NCBI GenBank assembly: GCA_002432865.1
Contig: DJGX01000045.1
Coordinates: 1 to 64,000, forward strand
Direction of reading: 5' to 3'
DNA from: Cloacimonetes bacterium UBA5835
GTDB lineage: Bacteria; Cloacimonadota; Cloacimonadia; Cloacimonadales; Cloacimonadaceae
DNA: 64,000 nucleotides
The notes under the pieces are model-generated. The model was not told the DNA's origin. It saw only the letters and a program-made list of their open reading frames with translations, and ran no database searches. This document shows positions 38,801-46,735 of the stretch, one piece after another (within the stretch, counting starts at the first letter, position 1; every line of letters begins with the position of its first letter). The translations under genes and the position numbers were made by a program.

Positions 38801-39669
38801 TTTCTGGCAATTTCATAATTATAATCAATCACTTCCACCTTAGTGATTTTTCTTTCAGTTAAAAATTTTATCAAGGAATCAGTGATCTGCTCGTTTGCTA
38901 AAGCAATAGGTTCGGGATTATCGGTTTCATATATATCTGCATAGAGATGGCGACCTTTAGCACTTTTCAAATTCAGCTGCTCGGTTTTGTAAAAGGTCTT
39001 TCGCAAATCCTCATTAGTGGATATCCCGATAGCACGAAAAAGTGTAGTTACTGGAAGCTTACGACGTTTATCGATATGCACATACATCACATCATGAATA
39101 TCTATATCAAAATCCAGCCACGAACCGCTGTAGGGAATCACTTTTGCAGAATAAAGTGTTTTTCCACTGGGATGTTTCTCTTCAGAAAAGAACACTCCGG
39201 GCGAACGTTGTAATTGTGAAATAATGACACGTTCTGCTCCATTGATAACAAAAGTTCCCTGTTCCGTAATCAGAGGGATTTCTCCTAAGAAAACTTCTTG
39301 TTCTAAAGTGTCTTTATGTTCCCGAACACCTTCATTATTTTCAAACACACTTAGACGCATTTTGGCTTTAAGAGGCGCCTGATAAGTGAGGTTTCGGTCC
39401 CGACATTCCTCAATGGTATACTTTTCCTGCAAAACGCTATATTCAACAAATTCTAACAGAAAATTACCTTTGGCATCTTCCAAGGGAAATGCATTTTCGA
39501 ATACGGCTTGCAGGCCTTTTTTCTCTCTGCGTTGCGGGTGAATATCCTTTTGCAGAAATTCGTTGAAGGAATCCACTTGCATAGCCAGAAGATTGGGTAT
39601 TTCTACCTCCGGAATCCCGAGTTCAGCAAATCTTCCGGATATTCGTGAATAACTTTTAACCTTTCTCAA
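35890..39669 (-). CDS. rpoB: DNA-directed RNA polymerase subunit beta
   Basis: RNA polymerase beta subunit, 1259 residues. Conserved blocks include SPGVFF, SALGPGGLTRERAGFEVRD, YGRVCPIETPEGPNIGL, the EDAIILSE region, KMAGRHGNKGV and GGKAQHGGQRLGEMEVWAL. The start codon is TTG (39667-39669), with AAGGAG 9-11 bases upstream. In the rifampicin cluster, positions matching E. coli D516, T525 and R529 are Glu461, Arg470 and Ala474, while H526 and S531 are kept. It is preceded by a 218-bp gap with a hairpin after rplL and is followed by rpoC after 14 bp. Confidence 0.98.
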   Translation of the reverse strand: MRKVKSYSRISGRFAELGIPEVEIPNLLAMQVDSFNEFLQKDIHPQRREKKGLQAVFENAFPLEDAKGNFLLEFVEYSVLQEKYTIEECRDRNLTYQAPLKAKMRLSVFENNEGVREHKDTLEQEVFLGEIPLITEQGTFVINGAERVIISQLQRSPGVFFSEEKHPSGKTLYSAKVIPYSGSWLDFDIDIHDVMYVHIDKRRKLPVTTLFRAIGISTNEDLRKTFYKTEQLNLKSAKGRHLYADIYETDNPEPIALANEQITDSLIKFLTERKITKVEVIDYNYEIARKVLENTLAKDPTTNQEEALKKIYALIRPGEDAPIEIAKQLVDRMFFNEKRYNLGEVGRYKMNTRLGINVDPKVMTLTVEDFVYIFKTLINIYHDEDEVDDIDHLSNRRVRTVGELLQEQYTSGMAMISRIIQERMAISNIDEVTVHDLVNSNALISVVQSFFLTGQLSQFMEQTNPLAALRHKRALSALGPGGLTRERAGFEVRDVHSSHYGRVCPIETPEGPNIGLIVSPALYSRINYFGFIETPYRKVVDGCVTDEFEYLDAAQEEKYIIAQSDIHLDDNRRITDDVIFARDRGDFVQVNPKNVQYMDIAPQQMVSVSAALIPFLEHDDANRALMGSNMQRQAVPLINPQAPLVGTGMEKIVSMDTSAIAVAPYDGIVTQVTSAFIDLKPISEKDEAFYLSIGNRIYLKKFVRTNQDTCINQRPIVRIGDNVKKGQPISDGACVEDNRLALGTNMMVAFMPWYGYNYEDAIILSEKVARDDSLTSIYIEELEVLVRNVKNGREELAYDIPNVPAQALKNLDKTGIIRVGSVIRAGDVIVGKVTPKSVEIDPSPEENLMRALFGDRAGDFTNSSLKAKPGMEGVVIDVKVFSRLEEGSDLEEENEDRIEKLKEELALRRRKIEEFKEEKLSSVLVGQIAKNIWDEKTNAPFIAPGKKITKEDIKRINFKKLDLDVELVEDSEVNNYIYYQIVLKIKQSLEQSDNIYKKSRERIKHGDELQYGVRKMVKVYVAKKRKIEVGDKMAGRHGNKGVISIVAPVEDMPFMEDGTPVDIVLNPLGVPSRMNIGQIMETHLGWAAKTLGFEVETPIFDGASNEDIRSELRKAGLPEDGKTVLYDGKSGEPFKERVTVGVIYMMKLNHLVADKMHARSTGPYSLITQQPLGGKAQHGGQRLGEMEVWALEAYGASHVLEEMLTIKSDDVDGRNNAFKAITKGENPPPPGVPESFNVLISELKSLGFDIEFIKEEERR

Positions 39670-39835
39670 AAGCTCTCTCCTTTTAGGTGTTTATTTCCTA
39701 ACATTTTGGGCTCTTTTTGTTAATCTCAATTTTGCTCACGCTTGTTGTTGCGCCATTGATGTATGGAAAATTGGTTTGCTGGCTTATAGTTAAAAAAACC
39801 ATCATTTATGGATAATTGGATTGGGAAATTAGGCC

Positions 39836-39861
39836 AAAAAAAGTCCCGCAGGACTTTTTTT
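39836..39861 (-). terminator. Terminator or attenuator between rplL and rpoB
   Basis: A perfect 11-bp stem (AAAAAAAGTCC with GGACTTTTTTT) around a 4-base CGCA loop lies 26 bases after the rplL stop and about 170 bases before rpoB. The T-rich arm makes it work as a terminator on either strand. Since rpoB lies downstream in the same direction, partial termination, as at the rplL-rpoB junction of E. coli, is the likely role. Confidence 0.85.
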
Positions 39862-39887
39862 GGACCTTTATCCTGATTATGGTTCGA

Positions 39888-40268
39888 TTATTTGACTTCG
39901 ACAGTTGCACCGGCTTCTTCGAGTTTTTTCCTAATTGATTCTGCTTCTTCCTTGCTAACTTTCTCAGAAACCATCTTGGGTGCACTATCAACAAGGTCTT
40001 TTGCTTCCTTGAGACCAAGCTTGGTTATCTCTCTTACAACTTTAATCACATTGATTTTTTTCTCGCCGGCACTGGTTAATATAACATCGAATTCTGTCTG
40101 TTCTTCTTTTACGCCACCTTCAGCAGCACCTTGTGTTGCGGCAACAACAGCTACAGGAGCAGCAGCGGAAACACCAAAAACCTCTTCCATCTCTTTTACC
40201 AATTCAGAGAGCTCAAGAACTGTCATCTCCTTAATTAGATCAATTACTTGTTGCTTTTTATCGGACAT
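39888..40268 (-). CDS. rplL: 50S ribosomal protein L7/L12
   Basis: Stalk protein that recruits and stimulates the translation GTPases, present as dimers on L10. The 126 residues show an N-terminal dimerisation helix, an Ala/Val-rich hinge (about 35-50, [15 protein letters not shown]) and the C-terminal factor-binding domain ([20 protein letters not shown]). GGAGGAAC precedes the ATG. rplJ lies 33 bp upstream and a hairpin follows. Confidence 0.98.
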   Translation of the reverse strand: MSDKKQQVIDLIKEMTVLELSELVKEMEEVFGVSAAAPVAVVAATQGAAEGGVKEEQTEFDVILTSAGEKKINVIKVVREITKLGLKEAKDLVDSAPKMVSEKVSKEEAESIRKKLEEAGATVEVK

Positions 40269-40301
40269 TGTTCCTCCATCGGATATATGAATAATTTTTT
40301 T

Positions 40302-40838
40302 TTAGCTGGCTTCAGCTTGTTTTTTTACTATGGCATCAAGAGCATAAACAAACTTGCGGATGATACCCTGATTAATACTTACAAAGTTGCTAAGCGGAGC
40401 ATTCATACAGCTTAACACTTTGGCAAGTAGTTCTTCGCGGGATGGAAGTTTTGCCAAAGCAGTCAATTCAACAGCATCAAATATATGCCCTGCAATATAA
40501 CCGACTTTGAACGAAGGATAATTCTTATTCTCCATCACCTCTTTTAAGAATTTAGTAAGCTCGCGGGCAGGGGATACTTCATCCATTTTACATACTGCCA
40601 CAGCGGTTGGTCCGTTTAGATACGGATCTAATTCTGTAATACCCAAACCATTTAAAGCAATTTTAATTAGGGTATTTTTTTGGACAAAGTAGTCCACTTG
40701 ACTTTCTCTGAAGCGGTTGCGCAATTGATTCACTTGCTCGATGTTTATTCCCTTGTAATCTACCAATACGATCGCTTTTGCGCCACTTAGTCTTGCTGTC
40801 AAGTCCGTCACTATGTCATACTTAATACTTTGAACCAT
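40302..40838 (-). CDS. rplJ: 50S ribosomal protein L10
   Basis: Base of the ribosomal stalk, binding 23S rRNA and the L7/L12 dimers. The 178-residue form has the N-terminal region with VLVDYKGI, FRESQVDYFVQKNTL and a C-terminal helix for L12. Two ATGs lie 6 bases apart. The GGGGAG site is one base from the first (40844) but seven from the second (40838), so the second is preferred. rplA ends only a few bases upstream, leaving no room for an L10 leader in that gap. Confidence 0.96.
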   Translation of the reverse strand: MVQSIKYDIVTDLTARLSGAKAIVLVDYKGINIEQVNQLRNRFRESQVDYFVQKNTLIKIALNGLGITELDPYLNGPTAVAVCKMDEVSPARELTKFLKEVMENKNYPSFKVGYIAGHIFDAVELTALAKLPSREELLAKVLSCMNAPLSNFVSINQGIIRKFVYALDAIVKKQAEAS

Positions 40839-40851
40839 CTTCATACTCCCC

Positions 40852-41556
40852 TTAGCTTCTTGCTTCCAAGGTTGCGCTTGCGACCTGAATTTTGATTCCA
40901 GGACTCATAGTTGTGCAGAGGGTTATACTCTTAATATAAATACCCTTTAAAGTAGAAGGTCTCTCTCTAAGCACAGCAGCAATAATAGCTTTGATGTTTT
41001 CTTTTAGTTTATCTTCATCAAAGCTAAGTCTACCTGCAGGAATATGTAAATTACCAAACTTATCAACACGGTAAGTAACTTTTCCACCTTTAGCTTCCTG
41101 CACTGCTTTACTAACATCCATTGTAACAGTTCCTACTTTAGGGTTGGGCATTAATCCTCTGGGGCCTAAAACGCGTCCCAGTTTTCCGATGCGTCCCATT
41201 AAATTGGGAGTGGCAATCACCACATCAAAATCGAACCATCCGCCCGATATTTTTTCGATGAGATCATCCACACCAACATAATCTGCACCAGCTTGTTTGG
41301 CTTCTTCTGCCTTGTCACCTTCAGCAAAAACTAAAACTCGCATCTCTTTACCAGTTCCATGAGGCAAGACAAGAGAGTTTCTAATTTGCTGATCTGCCTT
41401 TCGAGGATCGACACCCAAATTAAAATGGACCTCAACTGTTTCGTCAAACTTGGAAGCAGGTAAACTCTTTATAAGTTTAACAGCTTCGTTAAGGTCTAAT
41501 CTTTTTTGACGATCGAACATCGAATAGGCAACATTATACCTTTTACTATGTTTCAT
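40852..41556 (-). CDS. rplA: 50S ribosomal protein L1
   Basis: L1-stalk protein of the large subunit, 234 residues, of usual length. Signatures are MKHSKRY at the start, FDETVEVHFNLGVDPRKADQ, GRIGKLGRVLGPRGLMPNPK and the C-terminal SPGIKIQ. An AAGGAG site lies 5-7 bases before the ATG. rplK ends 38 bp upstream. In other bacteria L1 represses its own operon; no L1-site mimic was identified here. Confidence 0.98.
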   Translation of the reverse strand: MKHSKRYNVAYSMFDRQKRLDLNEAVKLIKSLPASKFDETVEVHFNLGVDPRKADQQIRNSLVLPHGTGKEMRVLVFAEGDKAEEAKQAGADYVGVDDLIEKISGGWFDFDVVIATPNLMGRIGKLGRVLGPRGLMPNPKVGTVTMDVSKAVQEAKGGKVTYRVDKFGNLHIPAGRLSFDEDKLKENIKAIIAAVLRERPSTLKGIYIKSITLCTTMSPGIKIQVASATLEARS

Positions 41557-41594
41557 TGACTCTCCTTATGAATACTATCTCCTGCATCGAAGTA

Positions 41595-42026
41595 TCAGTC
41601 TTCAATTGTAACACCCATACTTCGTGCAGTTCCAGCGATCATATTCATAGCAGATTCAAGGGAAAAGCAATTCATATCTTTCATTTTCATCTGAGCTATA
41701 TTTTTAAGCTGTTCGCGGTTAATTTTTCCAACTTTTACTTTATTGGGGGTAGCGCTACCGGTAGCCAGACCTGCTTCTTTTTTAATCAGTACTGAAGCTG
41801 GAGGGGTTTTTATTTCAAATGTAAAAGATTTATTCTTCGCTACATAAATTACTACCGGAAAAACCATGCCCGGCTGATCAGCTGTTTTTTCATTAAACTG
41901 ACGGCAAAATTCTGGAATATTCACTCCTACTTGCCCTAAGGCAGGTCCTACAGGAGGTGCCGGAGTTGCTTTTCCAGCTGGAAGTTGTAGTTTTATCATC
42001 GCTACAGCATCTTTAGGTTTAGCCAT
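41595..42026 (-). CDS. rplK: 50S ribosomal protein L11
   Basis: GTPase-centre protein of the large subunit, 143 residues. It shows [20 protein letters not shown], the proline-rich loop hit by thiostrepton-type drugs, and the rRNA-binding C-terminal domain ending GTARSMGV. An AGAGGT site precedes the ATG. It lies 23 bp after nusG and 38 bp before rplA. Confidence 0.98.
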   Translation of the reverse strand: MAKPKDAVAMIKLQLPAGKATPAPPVGPALGQVGVNIPEFCRQFNEKTADQPGMVFPVVIYVAKNKSFTFEIKTPPASVLIKKEAGLATGSATPNKVKVGKINREQLKNIAQMKMKDMNCFSLESAMNMIAGTARSMGVTIED

Positions 42027-42049
42027 TTATTACCTCTATTTTATCTTCT

Positions 42050-42598
42050 TTATTTCTTAATTAGTTCTACCTGGTTGGCATTAAGTTCAACCGGGGTTCT
42101 GCGTCCAAACACTGTTACTTCTATAATCAGTTTAGTTCCGTTTTCCGTGGTCTTTTGTACAATACCCTCAAAATCCGTAAAAGGACCAGAAATAACTTTA
42201 ACCATATCTCCTGGCATATAAGAAAAGACCTTAACATCACGGTTTGGATCAGTTATCCCTAAAAGGCGGTCCACTTCTTCTTGTGACAAGGGTATGGGTT
42301 CTTTATGTTCTTTGCTGATTCCTAAAAAACTAGTTACCCCTGCAATTTGAAGAATATAAGCTTTCAGCTCAGGTGTCATATCTGCTTCCATAATCACATA
42401 GGAAGTAAAGATTTTTTTATCCCGTTCTATCTTTTTGCCTTCTCTAATCACAAAGGTCTTGCGCACTGGGACTAGTAAGCGTCCTACATTTTTTTCCATA
42501 GGAGTGCCAGACAGACCTTTTTCGATGGCTGTTTTAACCTTATTTTCGTGGCCTGAATAGGTATGAATCACATACCATTTCATTTGTTTTTCATCCAT
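42050..42598 (-). CDS. nusG: Transcription termination/antitermination protein NusG
   Basis: Binds RNA polymerase beta' and couples it to Rho or the ribosome. The NGN domain begins at KWYVIHTYSGHENKV, and the C-terminal KOW motif is at MVKVISGPFTDFEGIV. Starting at ATG 42598 gives 182 residues, the family length. A TTG-started version beginning 13 codons earlier (42637) would overlap secE by 35 bases and is less likely. An internal ATG at 42583 (MKWYVIH) has GGA upstream and cannot be excluded. It follows the secE stop by 4 bases with no clear Shine-Dalgarno, suggesting translational coupling. Confidence 0.96.
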   Translation of the reverse strand: MDEKQMKWYVIHTYSGHENKVKTAIEKGLSGTPMEKNVGRLLVPVRKTFVIREGKKIERDKKIFTSYVIMEADMTPELKAYILQIAGVTSFLGISKEHKEPIPLSQEEVDRLLGITDPNRDVKVFSYMPGDMVKVISGPFTDFEGIVQKTTENGTKLIIEVTVFGRRTPVELNANQVELIKK

Positions 42599-42602
42599 TG
42601 TT

Positions 42603-42788
42603 TTAAAATACAAGTTCCATAATTTTGGTAAAACCAAAATCTACCAAGGATAAAAATATAGCTACAATTGCAGACATAATAATAACTACTAGAGTCCCTT
42701 CCTTAAGGTCTGCTTTTGTAGGCCAGCTTACGCATTTCATTTCGGAATATACATCTCGAAAGAAACGACTAATTTTCTCGAATTTCAT
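42603..42788 (-). CDS. secE: Protein translocase subunit SecE
   Basis: Small essential subunit of the SecYEG channel. The 61 residues have the single-TM form typical outside Enterobacteria: an amphipathic N-terminal helix with RDVYSEMKCVSWPTKADL (the conserved W-P motif), then one membrane segment (about 32-54). GGG lies 10 bases before the ATG. It sits between tRNA-Trp and nusG, the common bacterial order. Confidence 0.96.
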   Translation of the reverse strand: MKFEKISRFFRDVYSEMKCVSWPTKADLKEGTLVVIIMSAIVAIFLSLVDFGFTKIMELVF

Positions 42789-42854
42789 AATCTTTATTCC
42801 CTTTCATCCTGGAGGTAGAACCTGCCTCCGATATAGTATTTCTATAAAATGTTG

Positions 42855-42930
42855 TGGCAGGACAGGCAGGAATCGAACCCGCAACCCCCGGTTTTGGAGA
42901 CCGGTGCTCTACCAATTGAACTACTGTCCT
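42855..42930 (-). tRNA. tRNA-Trp (anticodon CCA)
   Basis: 76 bases. The acceptor stem AGGACAG pairs with CTGTCCT, the anticodon loop CTCCAAA gives CCA, the T loop has GGTTCGATT, and the 3' CCA is encoded. It lies between rpmG and secE in the same direction and is probably processed out of the operon transcript. Confidence 0.98.
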
Positions 42931-42953
42931 TTGCAACATTTTAAAGAGTATCT

Positions 42954-43100
42954 TTAACGCTGTTTATGAACAGTATGCTTCCGACAGGTGGGGCAATATT
43001 TTTTTAGCTCCATTCTGTTCGGATGCTTACGTTTATTGCGAGTTGTTGTATAATTACGGTTCTTGCATTCTTCGCAGGCAAGTATAATTATATCTCTCAT
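42954..43100 (-). CDS. rpmG: 50S ribosomal protein L33 (zinc-ribbon form)
   Basis: A 48-residue protein of the large subunit. It starts [19 protein letters not shown] and ends VHKQR. Two CxxC pairs (Cys9/Cys12 and Cys36/Cys39) make it the zinc-binding version. It starts 18 bases after the tuf stop and ends 23 bases before the tRNA-Trp gene, a common tuf-rpmG-trnW-secE order. An AGAGGA site lies rather far (about 13 bases) upstream of the ATG. Confidence 0.96.
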   Translation of the reverse strand: MRDIIILACEECKNRNYTTTRNKRKHPNRMELKKYCPTCRKHTVHKQR

Positions 43101-43118
43101 TATCTTGTATCCGGTCCT

Positions 43119-44303
43119 CTATTCAATCATTTCAGAAACAACACCGCTACCGATTGTATGTCCACCTTCACGAATTGCAAAACGCAGACCCTGTTCCATA
43201 GCGATAGGTGTAATAAGTTCTGCCTGTATTTCTACATTGTCACCAGGCATAACCATTTTTACTCCTTCGGGAAGAGTTAAACTACCAGTAACATCAGTAG
43301 TGCGGAAATAAAACTGAGGGCGATAACCGGTTTGGAAAGGTTTATGGCGGCCACCTTCTTCTGCAGTTAGAATATAGGTTTGACCTTTAAATTTGGTATG
43401 AGGGGTAATGGATTTAGGTTTTGCTAACACCATTCCGCGAGCAATATCATTTTTACCAAAACCACGCAAAAGCACACCAATATTATCTCCAGCTTGGGCT
43501 TCGTCCAGAAGTTTACGAAACATTTCCACACCTGTACAGGTTGTTTCTACCGTTTCTTTAACACCAACGCGTTCAACTTTATCGCCAACTTTAATAATTC
43601 CTCTTTCCACGCGGCCTGTAGCCACAGTTCCTCTGCCAGGAATACTGAAAACATCTTCCACCGGCATAAGGAAGGGCTTATCAACAGGACGTTCAGGTAG
43701 CGGAATATAGCTATCGATTGCGTCAAGCAGTTCTTGAATCCTTTTTTCGCCTTCGGGATCCCCATTTAATGCTTTAAGTGCAGAACCGCGAATCACAGGA
43801 ACTTCATCGCCTGGAAATTCATATTTATCCAGCAATTCACGAACTTCCATTTCTACCAGGTCAAGCAATTCAGGATCATCAACCAGATCGCATTTGTTCA
43901 TAAAGACTACTATTGCAGGCACTCCAACTTGGCGGGCAAGCAAAATATGCTCGCGAGTTTGAGGCATAGGACCATCATCAGCACTTACCACTAATATGGC
44001 TCCATCCATTTGTGCTGCACCAGTAATCATATTTTTAATATAGTCAGCGTGCCCAGGACAATCGATATGAGCATAATGGCGGGTTTCTGTTTCATATTCA
44101 ACATGAGATGTAGCAATAGTTATCCCACGGGCTTTTTCTTCCGGTGCATTATCAATACTATCAAAGGTACGGAATTTAGCTCCGCCCTTATTACTCAGAT
44201 ACAAAGTAATCGCTGCTGTGAGCGTTGTTTTTCCATGGTCAATATGACCAATCGTTCCCACATTCAGATGTGGCTTAGTTCGAACATATTTCTCTTTTGC
44301 CAT
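43119..44303 (-). CDS. tuf: Elongation factor Tu
   Basis: Delivers aminoacyl-tRNA to the ribosome. The 394 residues have the usual length. GTPase motifs are all present: GHIDHGKTT, the RGITI switch, [12 protein letters not shown] and the SAL motif. Domains 2 and 3 follow ([20 protein letters not shown]). GGAGGAAC precedes the ATG. Four tRNA genes lie upstream and rpmG downstream in the same direction. It is the only tuf gene in the window. Confidence 0.99.
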   Translation of the reverse strand: MAKEKYVRTKPHLNVGTIGHIDHGKTTLTAAITLYLSNKGGAKFRTFDSIDNAPEEKARGITIATSHVEYETETRHYAHIDCPGHADYIKNMITGAAQMDGAILVVSADDGPMPQTREHILLARQVGVPAIVVFMNKCDLVDDPELLDLVEMEVRELLDKYEFPGDEVPVIRGSALKALNGDPEGEKRIQELLDAIDSYIPLPERPVDKPFLMPVEDVFSIPGRGTVATGRVERGIIKVGDKVERVGVKETVETTCTGVEMFRKLLDEAQAGDNIGVLLRGFGKNDIARGMVLAKPKSITPHTKFKGQTYILTAEEGGRHKPFQTGYRPQFYFRTTDVTGSLTLPEGVKMVMPGDNVEIQAELITPIAMEQGLRFAIREGGHTIGSGVVSEMIE

Positions 44304-44454
44304 TGTTCCTCCTGGACTTGATTCTCACAAGCCCATCTCGTATTCTTAATTTATCAAAAAAAATATATACCATAAGGCATATACTATCCTTTCTTCATTT
44401 TTTCAAAGCAGCGGATAAATTATCAAAAGAACTATCCATTTAGCTTTTAAAAAG

Positions 44455-44530
44455 TGGAGCTCAAGACCGGACTTGAACCGGTGACCTCCTCCTTACCAAG
44501 GAGGTGCTCTACCTGCTGAGCTACTTGAGC
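44455..44530 (-). tRNA. tRNA-Thr (anticodon GGT)
   Basis: 76 bases. Acceptor GCTCAAG pairs with CTTGAGC, the anticodon loop is TTGGTAA between CCTCC and GGAGG, and CCA is encoded. It is the last of the four tRNA genes before tuf, about 150 bp upstream of it. Confidence 0.98.
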
Positions 44531-44546
44531 TCTCCTTCACAAAATT

Positions 44547-44623
44547 TGGAGCGGGAAACGGGGTTCGAACCCGCGACCCTCAGCTTGGAAGGCTGATGCT
44601 CTAGCCAACTGAGCTACTCCCGC
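44547..44623 (-). tRNA. tRNA-Gly (anticodon TCC)
   Basis: 77 bases. Acceptor GCGGGAG pairs with TTCCCGC allowing a wobble, the anticodon loop is CTTCCAA, the T arm has GGGTTCGAAC, and CCA is encoded. It lies 16 bases upstream of tRNA-Thr(GGT). Confidence 0.98.
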
Positions 44624-44645
44624 TTTTTTAGTATTTAAAAAACTC

Positions 44646-44731
44646 TGGTGGAGAGGGGAGGATTCGAACCTCCGAAGTCATCTGACAGCAGATTTACAGT
44701 CTGATCCCTTTGACCACTCGGGAACCTCTCC
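44646..44731 (-). tRNA. tRNA-Tyr (anticodon GTA)
   Basis: 86 bases with the long variable arm expected of bacterial tRNA-Tyr. The anticodon loop is CTGTAAA, the T arm has GGTTCGAATCC, and CCA is encoded. It lies 22 bases upstream of tRNA-Gly. Confidence 0.98.
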
Positions 44732-44748
44732 ACAAATTTTCAAACCGC

Positions 44749-44823
44749 TGGAGCCGATGAAGGGAATTGAACCCCCAACCTATTGATTACAAATCAATTG
44801 CTCTACCTTTGAGCTACATCGGC
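44749..44823 (-). tRNA. tRNA-Thr (anticodon TGT)
   Basis: 75 bases. Acceptor GCCGATG pairs with CATCGGC, the anticodon loop is TTTGTAA between ATTGA and TCAAT, and CCA is encoded. It is the first gene of the tRNA-tuf-secE-rpoBC cluster, with a promoter just upstream. Confidence 0.98.
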
Positions 44824-44836
44824 AATAAGTTTTGCC

Positions 44837-44865
44837 ACTAAATTTTCAGTCCTCGATTTTGTCAA
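44837..44865 (-). promoter_or_regulatory. Sigma70-type promoter of the tRNA-tuf-rpoBC cluster
   Basis: On the reverse strand a perfect TTGACA (44860-44865) is followed after 17 bases by TTTAGT (44837-44842, 4 of 6 matches to TATAAT). Transcription would start near 44830, a few bases before the mature tRNA-Thr 5' end. Confidence 0.75.
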
Positions 44866-45190
44866 CTGCTTTTTTGCTTATTTCTTAACTAATCTAAATA
44901 CGAGGATTATGAAACACTATACTTATAAATCATTATCACACTATATTCACTGGGAGCAAAAAAATTTTAACCCTTATCTCTGTCAATCCTTTTCGCTCTT
45001 TTTTCAAAACTGATAAAATAATTAGCTGATAATTATGGAGCTTATAACATAGCAGATATTCAAGAATCCGTGTAGTCTTTTTGTTTTTTAAAAGCCCTAT
45101 AGCGCTTATCTCTCAAATTTCCCATTTGTTGATAGTGATATAAAAAAGACAGAGTTCAGTAGCTCATAGGGATTTTTCAGTTAAGATAGT
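44866..45190. other. Intergenic region between the tRNA cluster and the YiiX-like gene
   Basis: AT-rich, with no convincing gene. A 34-codon forward frame (44909-45013) with a weak GAGG upstream is probably chance. No strong terminator for the YiiX-like gene was identified. Confidence 0.4.
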
Positions 45191-45823
45191 TTAATAATTC
45201 TTATAAATTGGGGTAAAGAGTTTTGTATCAAAAAAGGTAGAAAAATCAATTACCTCAACGCCAGCAATTTTTCGTAGTTTAAAGAAATCTGGCTCACTTT
45301 GTTCCAAATATACCTTTCGTAACAGTTCCGAGCAATATAATTCAGAAGAGTCATTTAGGTTAAAATCGTTATCAAAAGGAGTTTTCTGTTTCAGAAGGAC
45401 GAGGCATCTCTTTTTCATAGCAGCTGAATTCAGTTCTTTATGATAGCGGATGATACAGATACGATTTTGTTTTGCTTCGTTGATAAATTCTTCTAGAGTA
45501 TTCATCTGGATACCATCTATTCCTGAGATGGATTTGGAAATTGTATGAATTACTTGATATTGATCCTGAATCTTGAAAATAAATCCGCAATGAGACATAC
45601 CTTCGGCTGCAGGAAAATTTCTGGATATAAGTTCGGATAATATACTGTTTCCTTTTCTGAGGATTACATCTCCATCCTTCAATTCCAGAGAGGAAAGCTG
45701 GGAAAATTCAAAAGTGCTTTCCACAAATAAATTGGCAGTTCGAATCGAACTTATTGCCGAACTGCCAGTTAATAAAATTAGGGAAAAGGTTAGACCCCGT
45801 GAAAAAAGGTCTATTAAAGACAT
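45191..45823 (-). CDS. YiiX/permuted NlpC-P60-like cysteine hydrolase, membrane-anchored or exported
   Basis: The 210-residue product begins with a hydrophobic segment (about 11-25) that could be a signal or anchor. The rest fits the YiiX/YebB permuted papain-like family: LKDGDVILRKG (about 48-58), the catalytic His in MSHCGFI (His78) and the Cys in LYCSELL (Cys164). Such enzymes are predicted to cut amide or ester bonds in cell-wall, lipid or protein-linked substrates; the substrate is unknown. Its ATG overlaps the stop of the upstream lipoprotein gene by one base (TAATG), so the two are coupled. Confidence 0.75.
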   Translation of the reverse strand: MSLIDLFSRGLTFSLILLTGSSAISSIRTANLFVESTFEFSQLSSLELKDGDVILRKGNSILSELISRNFPAAEGMSHCGFIFKIQDQYQVIHTISKSISGIDGIQMNTLEEFINEAKQNRICIIRYHKELNSAAMKKRCLVLLKQKTPFDNDFNLNDSSELYCSELLRKVYLEQSEPDFFKLRKIAGVEVIDFSTFFDTKLFTPIYKNY

Positions 45824-46164
45824 TACTTACCTTTAATATCTACCAACCATTTACCGTCTTTCTTTACCATATTCATATCAAATTCGTCTTTATTTCCTTC
45901 TTCGGTAGTATAGGAAATATTCACTATAGCACTGTCTCCAGAAATTTTAGTTTCGCCAACGGTGGCATCTTTAACTTTGAACATAGTAAACATTCCCAGC
46001 ATATCTTTGCTCTCTGGAGTGGAAAGTTTTTCCATAGAATTCATATCTTGATTCTCCCAAGCATCGATGAACTTTTGAGCAACACTTTCGGGACCCTTTG
46101 CACAGCCCACAAGAACGAAAATTAGGGCAAGAGCGCTAATGGCAATTAATAATTTTTTCATCAT
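45823..46164 (-). CDS. Small lipoprotein, DUF4878-like
   Basis: 113 residues with a lipobox (LVGC, Cys21) after a hydrophobic leader. The mature part (PESVAQKFIDAWENQDM, then SGDSAIVNISY and KKDGKWLVDIKGK) fits the DUF4878/NTF2-like fold of small bacterial lipoproteins. Its role is unknown. Two adjacent ATGs are possible: the AAGGAG site is 2 bases from the first and 5 from the second, so translation may begin at 46161. It is coupled to the downstream YiiX-like gene. Confidence 0.75.
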   Translation of the reverse strand: MMKKLLIAISALALIFVLVGCAKGPESVAQKFIDAWENQDMNSMEKLSTPESKDMLGMFTMFKVKDATVGETKISGDSAIVNISYTTEEGNKDEFDMNMVKKDGKWLVDIKGK

Positions 46165-46192
46165 AACTCCTTTACATTGTTATTGTTAATTT

Positions 46193-46222
46193 CCTATATT
46201 CCTAAATAGAAAAAATTGTCAA
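46193..46222 (-). promoter_or_regulatory. Candidate promoter for the lipoprotein-YiiX pair
   Basis: On the reverse strand TTGACA (46217-46222) is followed after 18 bases by TATAGG (46193-46198, 4 of 6 to TATAAT), about 30 bases before the lipoprotein start. Confidence 0.55.
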
Positions 46223-46706
46223 GCGTTTTCAAAGAAAGTAACTGCAATATTGAACACTAAAACAAGCTTGGCACAATAGCAATAGTAAAACAAAATGCAA
46301 TAATGAAAACTGATATAAACCGTTGATAGCTTCAATGATGCCAATAAACAAAACGAGAAGTAATAGATAAATTAGAAAGTATAGCCAGTAAAAAGCAAAT
46401 GTAAATTCCATATTTAAAGTAAAGATAAAACATCCCTACCTAAAAAAAAGGAATAACCTGGAGGCACTTTTTTATCCAAATCTCAAAGGAAAAACTCCAT
46501 TCTTACTCAATTAGTTGCAGTGCAACTGTAGTGGTGCTCCTTAGAAATTTGCCGAGAGGCACTACCGTATCTACACCATAACTCATTAAGCAACATTCAA
46601 TCCTGTTTCTAAAATTTGTAAAGTGTGATAAGTTATTATAACATAATACAATTGAGTATTTAATAAGCTAAATCACCAAGTTATATAGTGCATTAATGAT
46701 AAAATA
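46223..46706. other. Divergent intergenic region
   Basis: AT-rich DNA between divergent units. A 60-codon hydrophobic reverse frame (46229-46411) has no ribosome-binding site and is not believed. The region holds the second copy of a dispersed repeat (46509-46572), and the forward promoter begins at its right end. Confidence 0.4.
46509..46572 (+). repeat. Dispersed intergenic repeat, copy 2
   Basis: It aligns over about 42 bases with 20966 onward (shared GTGCAA, then TGT, GTGGTGCT and AAATTT with few mismatches). GTAGTG can pair with the downstream CACTAC to form a stem-loop. Its function is unknown. Confidence 0.5.
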
Positions 46707-46707
46707 A

Positions 46708-46735
46708 TTGGCTTTTTCTCAAAACTGTATATAAT
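46708..46735 (+). promoter_or_regulatory. Promoter of the DUF4097-like lipoprotein gene
   Basis: TTGGCT (46708-46713, 4 of 6 to TTGACA), a 16-base spacer, then a perfect TATAAT (46730-46735). Transcription should start near 46742. The -10 overlaps the left arm of a long palindrome (46721-46763). Confidence 0.65.

Noticed and set aside
42599..42637. N-terminal extension of NusG from a TTG
   Set aside because: It overlaps secE by 35 bases, has no ribosome-binding site and adds residues not seen in the family.
44909..45013. 34-codon forward frame after a GAGG
   Set aside because: Spacing to the ATG is only about 3 bases, the frame is short, and the composition is unremarkable.
46229..46411. 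60-codon hydrophobic reverse frame
   Set aside because: No ribosome-binding site, low-complexity Leu/Phe/Tyr composition from AT-rich DNA, and no conserved feature.
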